From Nocardioides silvaticus (GTDB taxonomy: Bacteria > Actinomycetota > Actinomycetes > Propionibacteriales > Nocardioidaceae): 64,000 nt of DNA. Location: contig NZ_QGDD01000004.1 in the NCBI RefSeq assembly GCF_003160695.1, forward strand, positions 310,001-374,000. Direction: 5' to 3'. The translations under genes and the position numbers were made by a program. Numbering within the stretch: the stretch's first letter is position 1; every line of letters starts with the position of its first letter. The notes beneath the pieces were generated by a model that had not been told where the DNA came from, ran no database searches, and worked only from the letters and a program-made list of their open reading frames with translations. Positions 61,088-64,000 of this stretch are shown piece by piece.

Positions 61088-61509
61088 TGACAGGCCTCGG
61101 GAGGGAGGTCGTGGTCCGGGTCCGGCCCGCCCCCGGGCGGTGCCTGACCCGTACCACGGCGATGTCGACCGGCATGCTCGCTGCGCTGGTCGTCGTGGAG
61201 CTGGTGACGGCCGACTCGGTCGAGCGCTACGCATGCGCGCTCGTCGGGGCGGTCGTCGCCAGCGCCGTCGGCCTCGCCTGCCGGACGTGGTCCTGCTGGT
61301 CCTACAGCGTCCGCCTGGCAACGGGCGGTCTGGCCGCGACGATCCTTGTCGGCCAGGTGATGGTGTCCTCGCTCGGTGGCCCTGGGGGGCCGGCCGCCCG
61401 ATGGCACCTCGACGGGGTCGCGGTGGCGGCAGTGGCGGTCCTGGTGCTGGTGCTCGCCGCCGCCGCGCCTCGCCCGGACGAGACGCGACGGCATCCGTAT
61501 GCTCTCTGA
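61087..61509 (+). CDS. Small multi-pass membrane protein
   Basis: A 140-residue protein with about four hydrophobic segments (MLAALVVVELVTA; ALVGAVVASAVGLA; LATGGLAATILVGQVMVSSL; VAVAAVAVLVLVLAAAA). The ATG shares one base with the surface-protein stop (TGATG), so it is coupled to that operon. No family recognised; possibly an assembly or anchoring partner for the fibre. Confidence 0.65.
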   Translation: MTGLGREVVVRVRPAPGRCLTRTTAMSTGMLAALVVVELVTADSVERYACALVGAVVASAVGLACRTWSCWSYSVRLATGGLAATILVGQVMVSSLGGPGGPAARWHLDGVAVAAVAVLVLVLAAAAPRPDETRRHPYAL

Positions 61510-61510
61510 C

Positions 61511-62209
61511 GTGACCCACAGGATCCTCGTCGTCGAGGACGACGACGGCATCGCGCTGCCCCTGGTCCGGACCCTCGAGCGTGAGGGGTACGACGTCGAC
61601 CGGGTCGCCACCGGTGGGGACGGTCTCGACCGTGCCGCGCAGGGCGACATCGACCTGGTGCTGCTGGATCTCGGCCTGCCGGACATGGACGGGCTGGACA
61701 CCTGCCGGCGGCTCCGCAGCGGCGGCTACGCCTCCGGGATCATGATCCTCACCGCCCGCGGCGGTGAGCTCGACCGCGTGGTCGGCCTCGACGTCGGCGC
61801 CGACGACTACCTCGGCAAGCCCTTCGCGCTGGCCGAGCTGCTCGCCCGCACCCGGGCACTCCTTCGTCGTACCCTCCGCCCCGCCGGCGAGGGCACTGCC
61901 GCAGCGCCCGACCCCGCGGACGAGGCCGGCCTGCGCGTGGACGTGCAGGGTCGCCGGGTGTGGGTTGACGACACCGAGGTCGCCCTGACCTCGAAGGAGT
62001 TCGACCTGCTGGCCCTCCTCGAGTCCGAGCGCTCCACGGTGCTCACGCGCGAGCGCCTGATGGACGAGGTCTGGGACGAGAACTGGTTCGGATCGACCAA
62101 GACCCTCGACGTGACCATGGGCCGGCTCCGCCAGAAGCTCGAGGACGCCGACGCCCCAGTGCGGATCGTGACCGTGCGCGGCGTGGGCTTCCGACTCGAG
62201 TCGAGCTGA
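61511..62209 (+). CDS. OmpR-type response regulator
   Basis: A 232-residue regulator. Receiver: RILVVEDDDG, LVLLDLGLPDMDG with the phospho-Asp, LTARGG, GKPFALAE. DNA-binding: VALTSKEFDLLALLESERST, GSTKTLDVTMGRLRQKLE, VRGVGFRLES. The GTG at 61511 follows the membrane-protein stop by one base; an in-frame ATG at 61499 would overlap it and add four residues, so the start is uncertain by 12 bases. The paired kinase at 62211 starts one base after its stop. Confidence 0.88.
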   Translation: MTHRILVVEDDDGIALPLVRTLEREGYDVDRVATGGDGLDRAAQGDIDLVLLDLGLPDMDGLDTCRRLRSGGYASGIMILTARGGELDRVVGLDVGADDYLGKPFALAELLARTRALLRRTLRPAGEGTAAAPDPADEAGLRVDVQGRRVWVDDTEVALTSKEFDLLALLESERSTVLTRERLMDEVWDENWFGSTKTLDVTMGRLRQKLEDADAPVRIVTVRGVGFRLESS

Positions 62210-62210
62210 C

Positions 62211-63371
62211 GTGCGCGAGCGCCTGGTCGCCGTCTTCGTCGGACTCACGATCGTGGTGGTCGCGCTGTACGGCGTTCCGCGTGCCTACTACCTCGCCGAC
62301 CTGGTGCGGGACCAGGAGAAGGACCAGGTCGAGCGAACCGCCGACCTCGTGGCGGCAGCCGTCGACGAGCGCCGGGCGGCCGGCCGACCGGTCGACCCCG
62401 ACTACCTCGACCGGCTCGCGAGCGAGCACGAGGCCATCCGCGTCAGCGTCGACGGCGAGGTGGTCGGGACCTCACGGTGGTCGGACCCCGAGGGCGCCGA
62501 CATCGCGGCGGACGTCGACCTGACGGACGGCGGGACCGTGACGGTGGCTCGGGACGGCGAAGCCGTCGGCGACGAGATCTCCCGCGCTCTGCTGCCGCTC
62601 GTGCTGCTCGGCCTGGGGCTGGTGGTGACCTCGGGGCTGGCGGGCTACCTGATGGCACGGCGGTTCGCGCGCCCCTTCCAGGACCTCGCCACCGCGGCGC
62701 GCGGGCTCGGCGCCGGCCGGTTCCATCCCGACCTCCCCCACTACCGGGTTCCCGAGGCCCGGGAGATCGCCACCGCTCTCGTCGGCAGCGGCGAGAAGCT
62801 GAGTGCCCTGCTCGAGCACGAGCGCAAGCTCGCGGTCCATGCGTCGCACGAGCTGCGCACCCCGGTCGCCGCACTCCGCCTCGAGCTGGAGGACCTCGCC
62901 CAGTGGCCGCAGACCCCTCCGGACGTGGCCGCTGAGCTGGAGCGCGGCGTCCGCGAGCTGGACCGCCTCTCCACGGCGATCACCGACCTCCTCGCCAGCT
63001 CACGGGAGGCCTCGGCGACGGGTGAGATCGATCTCGACCTCGATGCCCTCGTCGGGGACACGGTCGCCCGCGTGGCGCAGCTCGGCCGGAACGTGACGCA
63101 CGTGCCGACCGGTCCGATGCCGACGCGGCTCGACCCGACGCCGGTCACCCAGGCGCTCGAGCTGCTGGTCGGGGCGGGCAGCGTGGTCACGACCTCCGAC
63201 CGCGGCTCCTACTTCGAGGTCGCGATCACCACCGCCGACCAGGATCCGACCTCCGCCGCCCGCCGCCGGGCGTCCGCGGCCGCGCTGGTGGCTGCCGCCG
63301 GCGGCTCCTTGAGCCAGACCGCGGACGGCGTGGCCCTGAGCCTCCCGAAACGCGCGGTCGCCGCGCCCTGA
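62211..63371 (+). CDS. Sensor histidine kinase with degenerate ATP-binding domain
   Basis: A 386-residue membrane sensor. Helix 1 is at about 7-28, extracytoplasmic domain to about 125, helix 2 near 126-148, HAMP-like linker, then the His box HASHELRTPVAALRLELEDL with the phospho-His intact. The C-terminal domain is short and lacks recognisable N, G1 and G2 boxes: the N-box place reads ELLVGAGSVV, and the G2 place reads RRRASAAALVAAAGGSL. ATP binding therefore looks impaired. It may act as a phosphatase or as a phospho-His receiver for another kinase. A separate GAF kinase follows at 63413. Confidence 0.85.
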   Translation: MRERLVAVFVGLTIVVVALYGVPRAYYLADLVRDQEKDQVERTADLVAAAVDERRAAGRPVDPDYLDRLASEHEAIRVSVDGEVVGTSRWSDPEGADIAADVDLTDGGTVTVARDGEAVGDEISRALLPLVLLGLGLVVTSGLAGYLMARRFARPFQDLATAARGLGAGRFHPDLPHYRVPEAREIATALVGSGEKLSALLEHERKLAVHASHELRTPVAALRLELEDLAQWPQTPPDVAAELERGVRELDRLSTAITDLLASSREASATGEIDLDLDALVGDTVARVAQLGRNVTHVPTGPMPTRLDPTPVTQALELLVGAGSVVTTSDRGSYFEVAITTADQDPTSAARRRASAAALVAAAGGSLSQTADGVALSLPKRAVAAP

Positions 63372-63381
63372 CCGTCCTTGG

Positions 63382-63404
63382 CTTTACCTTTCTCCTCGGT
63401 AAAG
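63382..63404. promoter_or_regulatory. Inverted repeat CTTTACC-N9-GGTAAAG
   Basis: Seven-base perfect arms at 63382-63388 and 63398-63404, nine bases before the GTG at 63413. Likely an operator or a short promoter element for the following kinase gene; it is too A/T-rich and short for a strong terminator. Confidence 0.45.
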
Positions 63405-63412
63405 ATCGGTGC

Positions 63413-64000
63413 GTGGTCCCGACGACGAGCACCGCAGTGGACGAGGCGATCGACCGGTACGGTGGCCTGGAGCAACCGGGCGGCCGCGACCTCGAGGCGC
63501 TGGCCGCGCTGGCAGCGCTCGTCTGTGGCGTGCCCAACGCGGCGATCAACCTGATCACCCGCGACCACCAGCACCAGATCGCGACGGCCGGGATCGACCC
63601 GTCGGTGTGCGGTCGCGAGGACTCGATGTGCGCGGTCGTGCTCGACGAGCCCGAGCCCGTGATCTCGCCCGACGCCCGTCTCGACCCTCGGTTCGCCACC
63701 AACCCGTTCGTGTCCGGTGTCATCGACACGGTGCGGTTCTACGCGTCGGCGCCGCTCGTCACCCCGGACGGGACGACCATCGGGCGGCTCTGCGTCTTCG
63801 ACGTCGAACCCCACGAGCTGGCCACCGAGCGAGCGAAGGTCTTGTCGATCGTCGCGGCGCGGGTCGTCGACGTCCTCGAGCTGCGACTCCGCACCCGCCA
63901 GCTCGAGCAGTCGCAGCACGAGCTGCGGCGGTCGAACGAGCTGCTGACGCTCTTCGCCGGTCAGGTGAGCCACGACCTCCGGTCCCCCCTCACGGCCGTG
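63413..64000 (+). CDS. GAF-domain sensor histidine kinase, N-terminal part
   Basis: The gene runs off the right edge; 196 codons are seen. Residues about 25-150 form a GAF domain (LAALVCGVPNAAINLITRDH; CGREDSMCAVVLDEPEPVIS; LVTPDGTTIGRLCVFDVEPH). The DARLDPRFATNPFV segment is typical of phytochrome-like/oxygen-sensing GAFs in actinobacterial kinases. A coiled linker leads to QVSHDLRSPLTAV with the phospho-His. No membrane segment. The sensory role is unknown. The GTG start follows CGGTGC without a strong ribosome site. Confidence 0.85.
   Translation, partial: MVPTTSTAVDEAIDRYGGLEQPGGRDLEALAALAALVCGVPNAAINLITRDHQHQIATAGIDPSVCGREDSMCAVVLDEPEPVISPDARLDPRFATNPFVSGVIDTVRFYASAPLVTPDGTTIGRLCVFDVEPHELATERAKVLSIVAARVVDVLELRLRTRQLEQSQHELRRSNELLTLFAGQVSHDLRSPLTAV

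Overview
The window is high-GC actinobacterial chromosome, most likely from a Nocardioides-like member of the Nocardioidaceae. The evidence is the strong G/C bias at third codon positions, frequent GTG starts, ATGA/GTGA gene overlaps, glnE next to a GlnA2-type glutamine synthetase, SigG-like and ECF42 sigma factors, and many genes that look leaderless. I saw no tRNA, rRNA, CRISPR, phage or transposase. The genus is inferred from style and family content, not from a search.

Layout. 1-9.1 kb: an IclR regulator diverges from a peptide-type ABC importer, a serine hydrolase and three enzymes that together form an L-carnitine to glycine betaine route. 9.1-13.9 kb: a SigG-like sigma factor diverges from a 14-helix drug exporter, followed by an aldose epimerase and a secreted nuclease/phosphatase-fold protein. 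14-20 kb (minus strand): an SRPBCC protein, an acyl-CoA dehydrogenase, a tightly overlapping glycosyltransferase cluster whose first member is broken, and a reductase. 20-27.7 kb: stress-type oxidoreductases, several behind GGGTAC elements, then an ammonia-dependent NAD synthetase beside an NMN amidase. 27.7-36.4 kb: an ECF42 sigma factor with its YCII partner, a phytoene-dehydrogenase-like enzyme, glyoxalase-fold proteins and small membrane or secreted proteins.

36.5-38.4 kb is the most unusual part. An XRE-TPR regulator of RRNPP-like architecture faces a tiny gene for a secreted 41-residue precursor ending KILTCC. Both 5' regions carry the same direct repeat, GTCACA-N4-GTCACA. A small RNA resembling the actinobacterial 6C RNA, with a strong terminator, diverges from the peptide gene. 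Together they look like an undescribed peptide-signalling module.

38.4-44.8 kb: a manganese exporter, glnE, a glutamine amidotransferase and GlnA2. 44.8-47.7 kb: a two-component system converges on two paralogous secreted proteins whose promoter carries three CTTAGC boxes on an 11-bp helical phase. 47.8-57.7 kb: a second, glutamine-dependent NAD synthetase, panB, a secreted sugar-dehydrogenase-like protein, a hydrolase, an AbiEi/DUF559-like gene between two copies of a 50-bp palindrome, an M3 peptidase with a small REP-like insert in its coding region, and a lone class I HMG-CoA reductase. 57.9-64 kb: a TasA/camelysin-like fibre protein, a SipW-type signal peptidase, a repeat-rich surface protein, a membrane protein, a response regulator with a degenerate kinase, and the start of a GAF histidine kinase, together a likely surface-fibre export and sensing locus.
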